The notes under the pieces were generated by a model that searched no databases, had not been told where the DNA came from, and was given only the letters and a program-made list of their open reading frames with translations. This document shows positions 54,401 through 64,000 of a DNA stretch of 64,000 bases, in pieces. The stretch's first letter is position 1. Each line of letters begins with the position of its first letter. The stretch covers positions 54,369,169-54,433,168 of the forward strand of contig OX485806.1 of the NCBI GenBank assembly GCA_950295325.1, given 5' to 3'. The position numbers were made by a program, and so were the translations under genes. This DNA comes from Polytrichum commune. Lineage: Eukaryota > Streptophyta > Polytrichopsida > Polytrichales > Polytrichaceae.

Positions 54401-57400
54401 CATTCCAAAAGAATCTCAAGTTATCACCCTAGCTCGTCAACATATATATACATCCATATTACAACCCATTCAAGTCAAAATCTGGTCCAAGCAACCCAAC
54501 CCAAGACCCTTTCGGATCCGAGAGGGTCGGACTCTAGTGCATTCCAAAAGATTCTCAAGTTATCACCCTAGGTAGTGAACATATATACACATCCATATTA
54601 CAACCCATTCAAGTCAAAATCTGGTCCAAGCAACCCAACCAATACCCTCTCGGATCCGAGAGGGTTGGCTCTAGTGCATACACGTACAATTTGTACATAT
54701 GAATCTAGATACTCAACATATATACACATCCATATTACAACCCATTCAAGTCAAAATCAAGTCCAAACAACCCAACCCAAGACCCTCTCGGATCCGGGAG
54801 GGTCGGCCTCTAGTGCATTCCCAAAGAATTTCAAGATATCACCATAGGTAGTCAACATATATACACATCCATATTACAACCCATTCAAGTCAAAATCTGG
54901 TTTAGGGAACCCAACCAATACCCTCTCAAATCCGAGAGGGTTAGACTCTTGTGCATACACGTACGATTTGTACACATGAATCTAGTTACTCAACATACAT
55001 ACACATCCATATTACAACCCATTCAAGTCAAAATCAAGTCCAAGCAACCCTATCCAAGACCCTCTCGGATCCGGGATGGTCCGACTCTAGTGCATACACG
55101 TACGATTTGTACATATGAATCTAGGTACTCAACATATATACACATCCATATCTCCACCCATTCAAGTCAAAATCTGGTCCAAACAACCCCACCCAATACC
55201 CTCTCGGATCCGTGAGGGTTGGACTCTAGTGCATTCCCAAAGAATTTCAACAAATGAATCTAGTTAGTCCACATCTTTACACATCCATATTACAACCCAC
55301 TCAAGTCAAAATATGGTCCAAACAACCCAACCCAAGACCCTCTCGGATCCGAGAGGGTCGGACTCTAGTGCATTCCAAAAGGTTTTCAAGTTATCACCCT
55401 AGCTAGTCAATATATATATACATCCATATTACAACCCATTCAAGTCAAAATCTGGTCCAAGCAACCCCATCCAAGACCCTCTCGGATCCAAGAGGGTCGG
55501 ACTCTAGTGCATTCCCAAAGAATGTGAAGTTATCACAGTAGCTAGTCAACATATATATACATCCATATTACAACCCATTCAAGTCAAATTATGGTCCAAA
55601 CAACCCAACCAACAGCCTTTGGGATCCGAGACGGTTGGACTCTAGTGCATACCCGTACGATTTGTACATATGAATCTAAGTACTCAACATATATACGCAT
55701 CCATATTACAACCCAATCGAAGCAAATATGGTCCAAGCAACCCAACCCAAGACCTTCTTGGATCTGAGATTTTCACAACCCTTGCTAGATTTTCATAACC
55801 CTTGACAAATTTGCCAATTTTCAATTTTAGCAAAGGTTATGAGCGCTAACCATTCACATTCCGCCATGCCAATGGTTAGCTCCTCTTACCCCGGACCTTA
55901 TAGTTCAACCCTCCTATTTTTCTTTCGGGACGCACCCCTTAATTGGTAACCCATTCGTAAATATGGACTTCCGACCATGAAAGTCCAATGTTATGTTGAA
56001 CATCGCGTTGCCGGAGCAACACTACAACAACCCGAACCATAGTAGGCAACTATGGCCTCACATTGGGCCAAAGCCCATGGAGGCCGTGCTGTTCGGGCTC
56101 GGGTGGGTGAGGCCACACCACCTCACCCATATAATCCTCTAGGACTCTATGCGGGGCCCTTACCCCACCATCAAGAAACCTCTTGTCTCTCTACCAAGAG
56201 TTGGGGCCAAGTAGACATTTTCCCTTAGCCGTTGGGCCTAGAAGCCCCCAACAGCTTCAGACCATCATAACTTGCTTGTATGATGTCTAATACTAACAAG
56301 AAACCACTCCATCTTCATCAACGCTTCACGTAGATGCCGATGCACGCTTCATCTGCCTCATTTGGGCAAATATTGAGGAAGTTATGCCTGTTTGAACCTT
56401 GGCAGTCCCGGGAATCACTCCCAGGCACTTCATTACTAGGGCGATGTCCCGGGACAGCGCCCCACTCAAATTGCCATTACTCCTAGCTCACACCTCCGAT
56501 TGAGGTGTTCTTGAGCATTCTAGAATCACCCTCATGCCTCCTAGTTTCCGTGGGTGGGAGGCGTCCCCAACGCCCGGGGTCCTCGCCCACACTAGGATCA
56601 CTTGGGCCCTCTCACCAACGGCGACACAAGTCCCGGGTGTCACTCCGCGGTCCCCCTTGTGCCCATGGTGTTTCCGGCACTCCTCATGGAGAGGTGCGCA
56701 ACAGAGAATGTCGGACTTTAGTGCATGCCCGTACGATTTGGACATATGAATCTTGGTACTCAACATATATAGACATCCATATTCCAACCCATTCAAGTCA
56801 AAATCTGGTCCAAACAACCGCAACCAAAACCCTCTCGGATCCGAGACTGTTGGACTCTAGTGCATACCCGAACGATTTGGACATATGAAGCTAGGTACTC
56901 AACATATATACACATCCATATCACAACCCAATCAAGTCAAAATCTGGTCCAAGCAACCCAACCCAAGACCCTCTCGGATCCAAGAGGGTTGGACTCTAGT
57001 GTATTCCCAAAGAATTTCAACATATGAATCTAGCTAGTATACATATATTCAAATCCAGATTACAACCCATTTAAGTCAAAATCTAGTCCAAACAACCGCA
57101 ACCAAGACCTTCTCGGATCCTAGAGGGTTGGACTCTAGTGCATACCCGTACGATTTGAACATATGAATCTTGGTACTCAACATATATAGACATCCATATT
57201 ACAACCCATTGAAGTCAAAATCGGGTGCAAACAACCCACCCAAGACCCTCTTGGATCCGAGAGGGTCGGACTATAGTGCATTCCCAAAGAATTTCAACAA
57301 ATGAATCTAGGTAGTCCACATATGTAAATATCGATATTACCACCCATTCAAGTCAAAATTTGGTCCAAACAACCCCACCCAAGACCCTCTCGGATCCGAG

Positions 57401-57910
57401 AGGATTGGACTCTAGTGCATTCCAAAAGAATGGCAAGATATCACCCTAGCTAGTCAACATATATATACATCCATATTAAAACCCATTCAAGTCAAAATAT
57501 GGTCCAAACAACCCAACCCAAGACCCTCTCGGATCCGAGAGGGTCGGACTCTAGTGCATTCCCAAAGAATTTCAACATATCACCCAAGCTAGTCAACATA
57601 TATACACATCCATATTACACCCCAATCAAGTCAAAATCTGGTCCAAGCAACCCCACCCAAGACCCTCTCGTGTCCGAGAGGGTCAGACTCGAGTGCATTC
57701 CCAAAGAATTTCAACATATCACCCTAGCTAGTCCACATATATACACATCAATATTACACCCCTTTCAATTCAAAATCAAGTCCAAACAACCGCAACCAAG
57801 ACCCTCTCAGTTCCGAGAGGGTGGGACTGTAATGCATTCCCAAAGAATTTTAACATATGAATCTAGCTAGTCCATATACATACACATTTATAATACACCT
57901 CATTCAAGTC
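51440..57910 (+). repeat. Palindrome satellite array A3
   Basis: About 39 monomers of 138-139 bp, interrupted by a solo LTR at 55771-56703. Consensus landmarks: the 20-bp perfect palindrome CCCTCTCGGATCCGAGAGGG with central BamHI site, GTCGGACTCTAGTGCAT, CATATGAATCTAG, ACATATATACACATCCATAT, CCATTCAAGTCAAAATCTGG. Two monomer classes differ after GTGCAT: ...TCCCAAAGAATTTCAA... or ...ACCCGTACGATTTGGA.... The array lies between two divergent genes, the methylase-like gene leftward and the 481-codon gene rightward. Confidence 0.96.
55771..56703 (-). mobile_element. Solo LTR, family A, inside satellite array A3
   Basis: On the minus strand it starts TGTTGCGCACCTCTCCATGA (56703) and ends GGGTTGTGAAA (55771). 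The flanks GAGAT (55766-55770) and GAGAA (56704-56708) form a 5-bp duplication with one mismatch, falling inside the palindrome of a monomer. The satellite continues on both sides in phase, so the array predates this insertion. Confidence 0.92.
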
Positions 57911-58654
57911 AAAAACCCACCGAGGCGCAAGTTTCTTGTTTTTGAAATCCCGACCCATATCTTGCTTGTCCTATTGTTTGCAAGTTCTCTTCCATATTTA
58001 GAGATTTGAATTTCCATTCTCTTATTCCCATAAACCTAAATCTTTAAGTGCCCTTTGTGCATATAACCTCTACGACAAACTTACTGTAATAATCAAATTT
58101 TCTCTATTATCCTCGTGAGACTCGCTCTGATTTGAATTTTTGCGATACTCGCTCTCTGCCATAGATGGTGCTTGTGAACCACTGTCCTCCGTTTCTTCGT
58201 CTATCGAATGCAAATTCAACCCTCTATTGTCCACTGCAAACGTATTACGCGATTCTGATGGGGTCCCTCTTCCTTCTATGCACGTTTCCTCTTTCTTCTT
58301 AAGTTCTCTCCGTCTCCTCTGTTTTGAATTGCTGAAACTTGTGCCTCCCTTTCTCTTTTCTGCTTCTATCCTGGATCGATTGTAGAGACTGTATTTTGGT
58401 CTGGTTCCTTCAAGTGTGCGTTCCAATTCCCCTTTCCTGCTCTCTTCTGTGCTCTCTACTCTCTAGGCATACCTCTCATTCCCTCACAAAATGACCCCTC
58501 ACCTACCTCTCATACGTATATAGTACCACTGTTGAAAGTTTAGGGCTTCCAATCGTCTGCGAGCCTTGCCTCGTATTCATTTTTTTTATTTTTAATTTAT
58601 TCGTCCCTCTCTTTGTCCATGGCTTCCTCATCCACAATGCCATGTTTATGAGAA
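57911..58654 (+). other. 5' flank of the 481-codon gene (right arm)
   Basis: Promoter/leader candidate between array A3 and the start codon. CT-rich between 58260 and 58490, which is common in plant 5' leaders. Short upstream ATGs exist. No clear TATA box found. Confidence 0.5.
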
Positions 58655-60100
58655 ATGGTTGAGCTCCGTGCCAATGGAGTCGGGATCCCTCTTTTCCCCA
58701 TAGATGCAAACGGATTTGCATGTGTCTCTTCCCTTCACCTTAGTATGAGGTTTTCGTTGCAAAATAATACAATATGGGTCGAACGTCTGATTTATGATAA
58801 TGCTACTTCTCTTTTGTCATTGACCATCCGTGAGAATTCTAGGGTTGCCGACAACGAATCATCAGTATGGGAACTTTGCGTTGGTAAATACAGAGTGTAC
58901 GGACTCCTACATTCTTGCTCCAATGTATCCACAGAAATCCATACCCCTCCCCATTCATCTTCTTCCACTTTAAACACTCCTCCCGTGGTCAAATTTAAGA
59001 TTGAACCTGGTGTACACACTGTCATAGATCTTTCAGATTCCTCCGATGGTGATGAGCCCCCTCTATCCACTCCCATTCTCAAGCCATCCCCTTCCTCCCT
59101 CAATTCCTCCTTTCTTTACCCCCTTGTAGGCCTTCAACCTTTATGTCCTCTTCCTCCATCCCATGCCAAACCATACATTTCCATGCCCGGTAGGAAGAAC
59201 ATCCTCAAGAAGCTACATTATGACCCTTTGCAAATTGAAGAGGTCAATTTCCTCCCTCGCTTTGATGGGAATCGGATGTTTGTCCTCCCCCCCGTTGGTG
59301 TCTCTTCCTCTCATACCAAGGCCAAATCCATGGACGGCATGGACAAACGCTATAACGGCCATGTTTGGACCAAATCCCAAACCACCAACATCAGCAATGA
59401 CTTAGGCCTTGTTTTTCGTTCCTCCACCTGCGTTGGGCACCTCCAGTGCCAGAATCCTCTTTGCGACTACTTCCAACATGTTCATCATACCTCCTCAATC
59501 AATGATACTGAATTCGATGGATTTACCAAGGACCCTTTTCCAGTTGGTGGTCCCGTGCCTACCTCCTCCGCTCTAGTGTGCAAGATCTACAAGGAGACAC
59601 CCAAATGCATTGCACCCTGCGTTGCCAAAATCTTCTACGTACACGACAACGACACCACTCAGTGGGCATGCATTCATCTTGGCAATCATTGTCACCCCGT
59701 CAAGGTCGGCAAATGCGGGGATAGTCGCCTGCGCATCGACGCCCTAATCGAGGAGCACGTCGAGGGAACGCCCCAAGCCACTCATAGCAAAATCGTTCTT
59801 GAGGCGAGCAAGGACCTTGTGGGTGAGTTCCTCCTCCACAATGATAGTGATCCTCATCAACTTCTTTCCTTGGAAGAACTTGAGCCCGTTTTTTATCGTT
59901 GCAAAGAGTTGAATTCCCCCCACCTCCGAAATAAGGTTACCACCTTCAAATACTTGCGTAGCCTAGGAGTTATGGATAGCATCGCCAAGCTCAGAGGTGT
60001 CAGCACCTGGGCCTATGTCCAACAAAATCAATTCCCAGGCCAGGGTGACGAAACGGACAAAGGTTTTCGCCTTCAAGATGATCGAGGTCGGCCCTGGTAG
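58655..60100 (+). CDS. 481-residue protein with GCM1/WRKY-like Cys-His cluster and SUMO-interaction-like motif
   Basis: Open from MVELRANGVG to a stop at 60100, no lesion. Residues 1-95 are a compact N-terminal region. At 114-117 FKIE fits the sumoylation consensus, and at 120-134 VHTVIDLSDSSDGDE fits a phospho-regulated SUMO-interaction motif (hydrophobic VIDL plus Ser/acidic tail). 135-175 is Ser/Pro rich, and 179-186 is basic. Residues 259-347 hold a ligand set C259, C265, C270, H275/H277, C309, C318, C322, C339, H341, H345, H347. The end WACIHLGNHCHP resembles the closing HXH of GCM1/WRKY/FLYWCH DNA-binding folds used by transposon proteins. The C-terminus (RLQDDRGRPW) runs into LTR-adjacent sequence and may be truncated. 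It is divergent from the methylase-like gene across array A3. I infer a nuclear DNA-binding protein of a mobile element. The family is not named with certainty. Confidence 0.85.
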   Translation: MVELRANGVGIPLFPIDANGFACVSSLHLSMRFSLQNNTIWVERLIYDNATSLLSLTIRENSRVADNESSVWELCVGKYRVYGLLHSCSNVSTEIHTPPHSSSSTLNTPPVVKFKIEPGVHTVIDLSDSSDGDEPPLSTPILKPSPSSLNSSFLYPLVGLQPLCPLPPSHAKPYISMPGRKNILKKLHYDPLQIEEVNFLPRFDGNRMFVLPPVGVSSSHTKAKSMDGMDKRYNGHVWTKSQTTNISNDLGLVFRSSTCVGHLQCQNPLCDYFQHVHHTSSINDTEFDGFTKDPFPVGGPVPTSSALVCKIYKETPKCIAPCVAKIFYVHDNDTTQWACIHLGNHCHPVKVGKCGDSRLRIDALIEEHVEGTPQATHSKIVLEASKDLVGEFLLHNDSDPHQLLSLEELEPVFYRCKELNSPHLRNKVTTFKYLRSLGVMDSIAKLRGVSTWAYVQQNQFPGQGDETDKGFRLQDDRGRPW

Positions 60101-60107
60101 TGGGGTC

Positions 60108-60756
60108 GATTTGGTCTCGGGTGGGTGAGGCCACACCACCTCACCCATATAAGCCTCTAGGACTTCACGCGGGGCCCCTACCCCACCGTCAACCAACCTC
60201 TTGTCTCTCTACCAAGAGTTGGGGCCAAGTGGACATTTTCCTTTAGCTGCTGGGCCTAGAACCCCCCCAGCAGCTTCAGACCATCATAACTTCCTTGTAT
60301 GATGTCTGATCATAACAACCAACCACTCCATCCTCATTTACGCTTCACGTAGATGCCGATGGACTCCTCACTTGCCCCATTTGAGCAAGTCTTGAGCAAG
60401 TTATGCCTGTTTGAACCTTGGCAGTCCCGGGAATCACTCCCAGGCACTGCTGTACCAGGGCGCTGTCCCGGGACAGCGCCCCACTCAAATGGCCATAACT
60501 CCTAGCTCACACCTCCGATTGATGTGTTCTTGAGCTTTCTAGAATCATCACGCCATGAGCTACGCATAACTCATGGCCTTACCCTTGTGCCTCCTAATCT
60601 TTGTGGGTGGGAGGCGTTCCCAACGCCCGGGGCCCTCACCCACACTAGGATCACTTGGGCCCTCTCACCAACGGCGCCACAAGTCCCGGGTGTCACTCCG
60701 GGGTCCCCCTTGTGCCCATGGTGTTTCGGGCACTCCTCATGGAGAGGTGCGCGACA
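60108..60756 (-). mobile_element. Chromovirus 3' LTR, family A, truncated (right arm)
   Basis: Inverse copy of 35364-36012. It abuts the 3' end of the 481-codon gene in convergent orientation. Confidence 0.88.
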
Positions 60757-61569
60757 CTCACCCCCACCTAACGGAGTCGATGCCCTCATCGACTATGCTC
60801 GTAGTCGGCACACCAATTCTCAAGTTGCCATCCTCTATGGTGCGGCATTGTGTTTACCTTAGGGCGCGACCCCCACAATGCATCTTCAAATTTGGCATAG
60901 TCCCAAAGGTGTCGTTCCTAGGTGGTCCGTTAGCAACCTTGGATCTCTCATCCAAGGACCTAACCTATACTAGAGCCACCTACTTTGGGACTCACTTGGG
61001 TTGCCCCTCCTTTGGGGCCTCCCCCGTTAGGCTCCACTAGCCTAACGTGACACATCTAGGCGAGACCTCAACGCTTCCACTAAGTTGTCTCGGTTGCAAC
61101 TCCGAGATGGCTTTCCATTGTTAAGCCACGCCTCGATTGCACGGGGGTGATGCCAAGTCCCGCCCGACTCGGTTCCCACTTTGCTCTTTCGAGACATGGG
61201 TTCATGACTCCCATGCGCCAACTCTCATTAGCTCGCGGGTAGCACTTTTATGAGCACGCGCCATCACCTTATCCCCGCCCGGACAAGCCCACAACTAAGA
61301 AGTTTCTTGGTTTTATCCAAGGCCCCTCCAAGCCATGGCCCCCAATTACTCGGCTTACCCAACCTAGTTTGGCATGTCTATTCCCCCTCTTCCACTAACC
61401 AAGCACAAGTACAAGACTAGGACCTCATCTCATACTTTTATCTTTGCACCACTAAAGTTCAACTTTATTCCCTCAAGCCAAAGAACAAGTTCATGTTGTG
61501 GAGTAATTAACCTCGAAGCTAAGTGTGCTACTAGCGTCTCTCCCCCACTAAAGGAGATTGATGTCCTCA
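60757..61569 (-). other. Chromovirus 3' non-coding region with polypurine tract (right arm)
   Basis: Inverse copy of 34551-35363. CTCACCCCCACCT (60757-60769) is the complement of the polypurine tract. Confidence 0.6.
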
Positions 61570-63018
61570 TCAATGCCTACGCTTCATTTTATTGGAATCC
61601 TTAGCCTTAGTTTCTTCAAAGTGCTTCACCAATTCATTGGTGTTCACCATGTCTCTTGCCGCCACCCAAGTGGTTTCTTTCTCATGGCATCCTCACCATT
61701 TCACCAAGTACTCCTTTGTACATTTTCTTTCATTTTCACTTGGGCTTCCTACACTTGAGGATGCCCTCCTACCTCATGTTCCAAATGACCTCCACAAGGT
61801 CGGGACGTGGCCTAATCACTTGCTTGTGTTCGGGCCACAAGGTGTCGTCCTAAAATGACTTTCGTAATGAGACATGAAATGTCGGATGCACTTTGATCTC
61901 GGGCGGTAATTCCAACTTATACATGTCTTTGAACACTTGTTCCACAATGGAAAACAAAAGCTCCAATTTTGGACATGAACTTTTGGAGTAAGGCCTTTGG
62001 GCAAGGTGAATTTGTCCACATTCAACAACACCTTATTGGCCCACCTTATACTCCACTTCGCGTCTTCCGGCATTGATTTGCACTCCGTAGCACCTTCGGG
62101 CTTTCTCCACCAACAACTTGGTCATCTCCAAGACTTGTTTACCATCCTTGGCCAAGTCCTCACCATCTTGGTTGAACTCTAGTGTTGAATGTGCCCCCTC
62201 GAGGGCTAGGTTAATAGGTTGGAGCGCATCCACTCCATAAGCCACCACGAAAGACCACCCCTTGGTAGCCAAGTGCGTGGCTACATTGCAATTACACTCC
62301 GCTCGACCCACATAGTCCGCCCAATCTCCTTGGTCCGCCCCCACCAAGTTCCTCAAGTATTGCTTCAAGACTCCATTCACATGCTCCGCTTTCCCATTCA
62401 TTTGGGAATGCAAGGCCGTGCTAAACTTTAGTTTCATTCCGACCTCCTTAGAGAAATGCATTGAAAATGCACTTGTGAACTTTGGATCTTGATCCCACAC
62501 AATCACTCTTGGCAACCCGTGGTGCCTCAACCATCCTTTGAGAAAAGGCTATGCGGTCTCCAACGCGGTGGCGGTTCCCACAATCGGCACCATGCGTGCC
62601 AACTTGGCAAACCGCTATACCATCAACAAGATGGCATCATACCCATGTGACTCCGGCAAACTTGTGATCAAGTCCATGCACATACAATGCCATGGCGCCG
62701 ACGGGATAGGCACGGTTGCAAGAAACCGCCTTGGTTTTGGTAAGAGGCTCGGTTCACTTGGCACTTTATTCACGCCTTCACAAAGTGGGTTATATCCTAC
62801 TTTATGCACCGCCAATGGTATCTCTTTGACATCATTCTATGGTGGTTATATTTTTCTCCTCTATGGCCGGCAATAGGACTATCATATTCCTCCCTCAAAA
62901 CCGATAGCCTCAACTTGCCTTGTGGCACATACACCCAACTTTGCTTGCACTTGAACAATCCGTCCACCAACTTAACCTCTTTAAGCACCTTGCTCTTGCG
63001 AAGCTCACCTAAAAGCAT
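61570..63018 (-). pseudogene. Chromovirus integrase and chromodomain (right arm copy)
   Basis: Inverse copy of 33102-34550 with identical motifs and identical stops (DQDPKFTSAF near 62480, VAARDMVNTNELVKHF near 61620). Since the lesions are shared, they predate the duplication. Confidence 0.92.
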
Positions 63019-64000
63019 TTGTGCTGTGGGGTAGTTAATTTACCCCTCCCGTATCTTGCATCACAAAAATTTTATTATTTTGGGGAGAATATGGAAAATT
63101 CTAAATATATTCGGATCTTTAAAAAAATCTAAGTTTACTCTAGGAAGTTTATTATTTTTACTTCCTCTCCGCTTTCCGCTTTCTGCTCACCGCTCAAATA
63201 AGAGTGTCGTCCTGTTTCCACATTGTTTGTTGAATTTTCTATGCAAACTTTTTGGGTTCATATTTGCTTCCAATAAATACTACCAAAGAAAATGACTATC
63301 CTTAATTTTATTTCATGAATAAAAATATCAAAATTACATGGATAAAGAAGTTGGAGCCCTTTACATGTCCATTGAATGTGTTATGGACCTTTAACATGAT
63401 CCAGTAGGAAAACCCACTGCTTATTTCAACAATTCATTAAGGAATTGGTTATTAATGCAAATATTTTATTCCACATATATATAGGCATATGGGTTTTGGC
63501 AAAAATTAAAGTGAAAAACGAGAGAAAACCAATAATTGTTTGTATTGGAAGAAATGGTGTTGTATTGTAACGGGGAGTGCTATCAGGTGAGTGGTGAGCA
63601 GTGACATGTGAGCAGTGAGGAAGGAATGGACATTGATTTCACACACACTTATATATGCCATAAACCACTGAGGTAGCAAATTTTTCCAATTTTTCCAATG
63701 CCATCTCCGATTATGGATTGGAGCTCCAATGCGTGTTGACCTAGATAATAATTTAAAACATGAATATATCTCAAATATATTAATGTATGCAATAATAAAA
63801 TTTTGTGAAAATAAAGTATTCAATTATGCAATATTTTCAGTATAAATGAATTCAAATATCTGAAAATCAAAGATACAAATATACAAAAATCTAAGTGTAT
63901 ATAAAGTCAAGTATGCAAAAATTAAGTATGCAAAAGTTACATATGTTATAATCTAATAATAAAAAATAAATTATGTAAGATTTGAACATGTAAAAAATAA
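63019..64000. other. Unresolved outer part of the right arm
   Basis: Inverse copy of 32120-33101. Contains the heptamer-tract repeat (63055-63210; CCGCTTTCCGCTTTCTGCTC) that also occurs at 15595-15785. No gene recognised. Confidence 0.5.

Larger units (their letters stand above)
57812..64000 (-). repeat. Right arm of the 6.19-kb inverted repeat
   Basis: Inverse copy of 32120-38308 at constant coordinate sum 96120, no indels, all frames identical. It starts inside a satellite monomer that is continuous with array A3, unlike the left arm, so this is the likely original location. It still matches at the last base of the window, so the full repeat may be longer. Confidence 0.98.

Noticed and set aside
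46407-57870. Repeated open frames such as those beginning MNLAS or containing STYIHIHITTHSSQN
   Set aside because: They are translations of the 139-bp satellite, whose length leaves one frame open by chance over two monomers.
51440-57910. CRISPR array
   Set aside because: The whole 139-bp unit is repeated, with no unique spacers and a palindrome inside the unit. The context is eukaryotic.

Overview
This is repeat-rich nuclear DNA of a green plant or streptophyte alga, probably outside the seed plants. The evidence is Ty3/gypsy chromoviruses with an initiator-Met-tRNA-type primer site, spliceosomal introns, a hAT transposase, an ethylene-receptor-type histidine kinase pseudogene and an 18S rRNA fragment. 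The lineage call is an inference. I see no bacterial genes, operons, CRISPR arrays or tRNA genes. Nearly every coding stretch belongs to a mobile element and most are decayed. Long terminal repeats (LTRs) are named here as families A to D.

1-8.6 kb (minus strand): one Ty3/gypsy-like element read right to left as gag with zinc knuckles, retropepsin, a C5 cytosine DNA methyltransferase domain, RNase H and integrase. The reverse transcriptase palm is deleted. Two younger repeats interrupt it: a solo LTR (family B) inside the methyltransferase, and a 2.1-kb repeat (family D) between protease and methyltransferase.

8.9-25 kb: a graveyard of a MITE-like element, an 18S rRNA fragment, solo or truncated LTRs of families A, B and C (several with 5-bp target duplications), a PHD-finger fragment, a SWIM-finger fragment and a three-exon ethylene-receptor pseudogene. 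25.3-27.4 kb: an almost intact hAT transposase.

28.3-31.2 kb: a 139-bp palindrome-bearing satellite array (A1) lies upstream of exon relics of a multi-exon gene family. A fuller copy of that gene occupies 43.2-51.4 kb (minus strand, about 11 exons). It ends in a module resembling an N4/N6 DNA methylase, has array A2 in an intron, and is headed by the 6.5-kb array A3 (51.4-57.9 kb). On the far side of A3 a perfectly open 481-codon gene runs the other way. That protein has a GCM1/WRKY-like Cys/His cluster and a SUMO-interaction-like motif. The head-to-head layout (methylase-like gene, palindrome array, zinc-finger gene) is the best candidate for an undescribed element.

32.12-38.31 kb and 57.81-64.00 kb are inverted copies of one segment, collinear without indels at constant coordinate sum 96120, with a 19.5-kb spacer. 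Each arm holds a chromovirus 3' half (integrase, chromodomain, LTR) and the 481-codon gene. The left arm carries a 99-bp satellite stub at its inner end, so the right arm is the likely source. The spacer holds a degenerate chromovirus, the methylase-like gene, a 3.1-kb family-D repeat inserted in that gene, and array A3.
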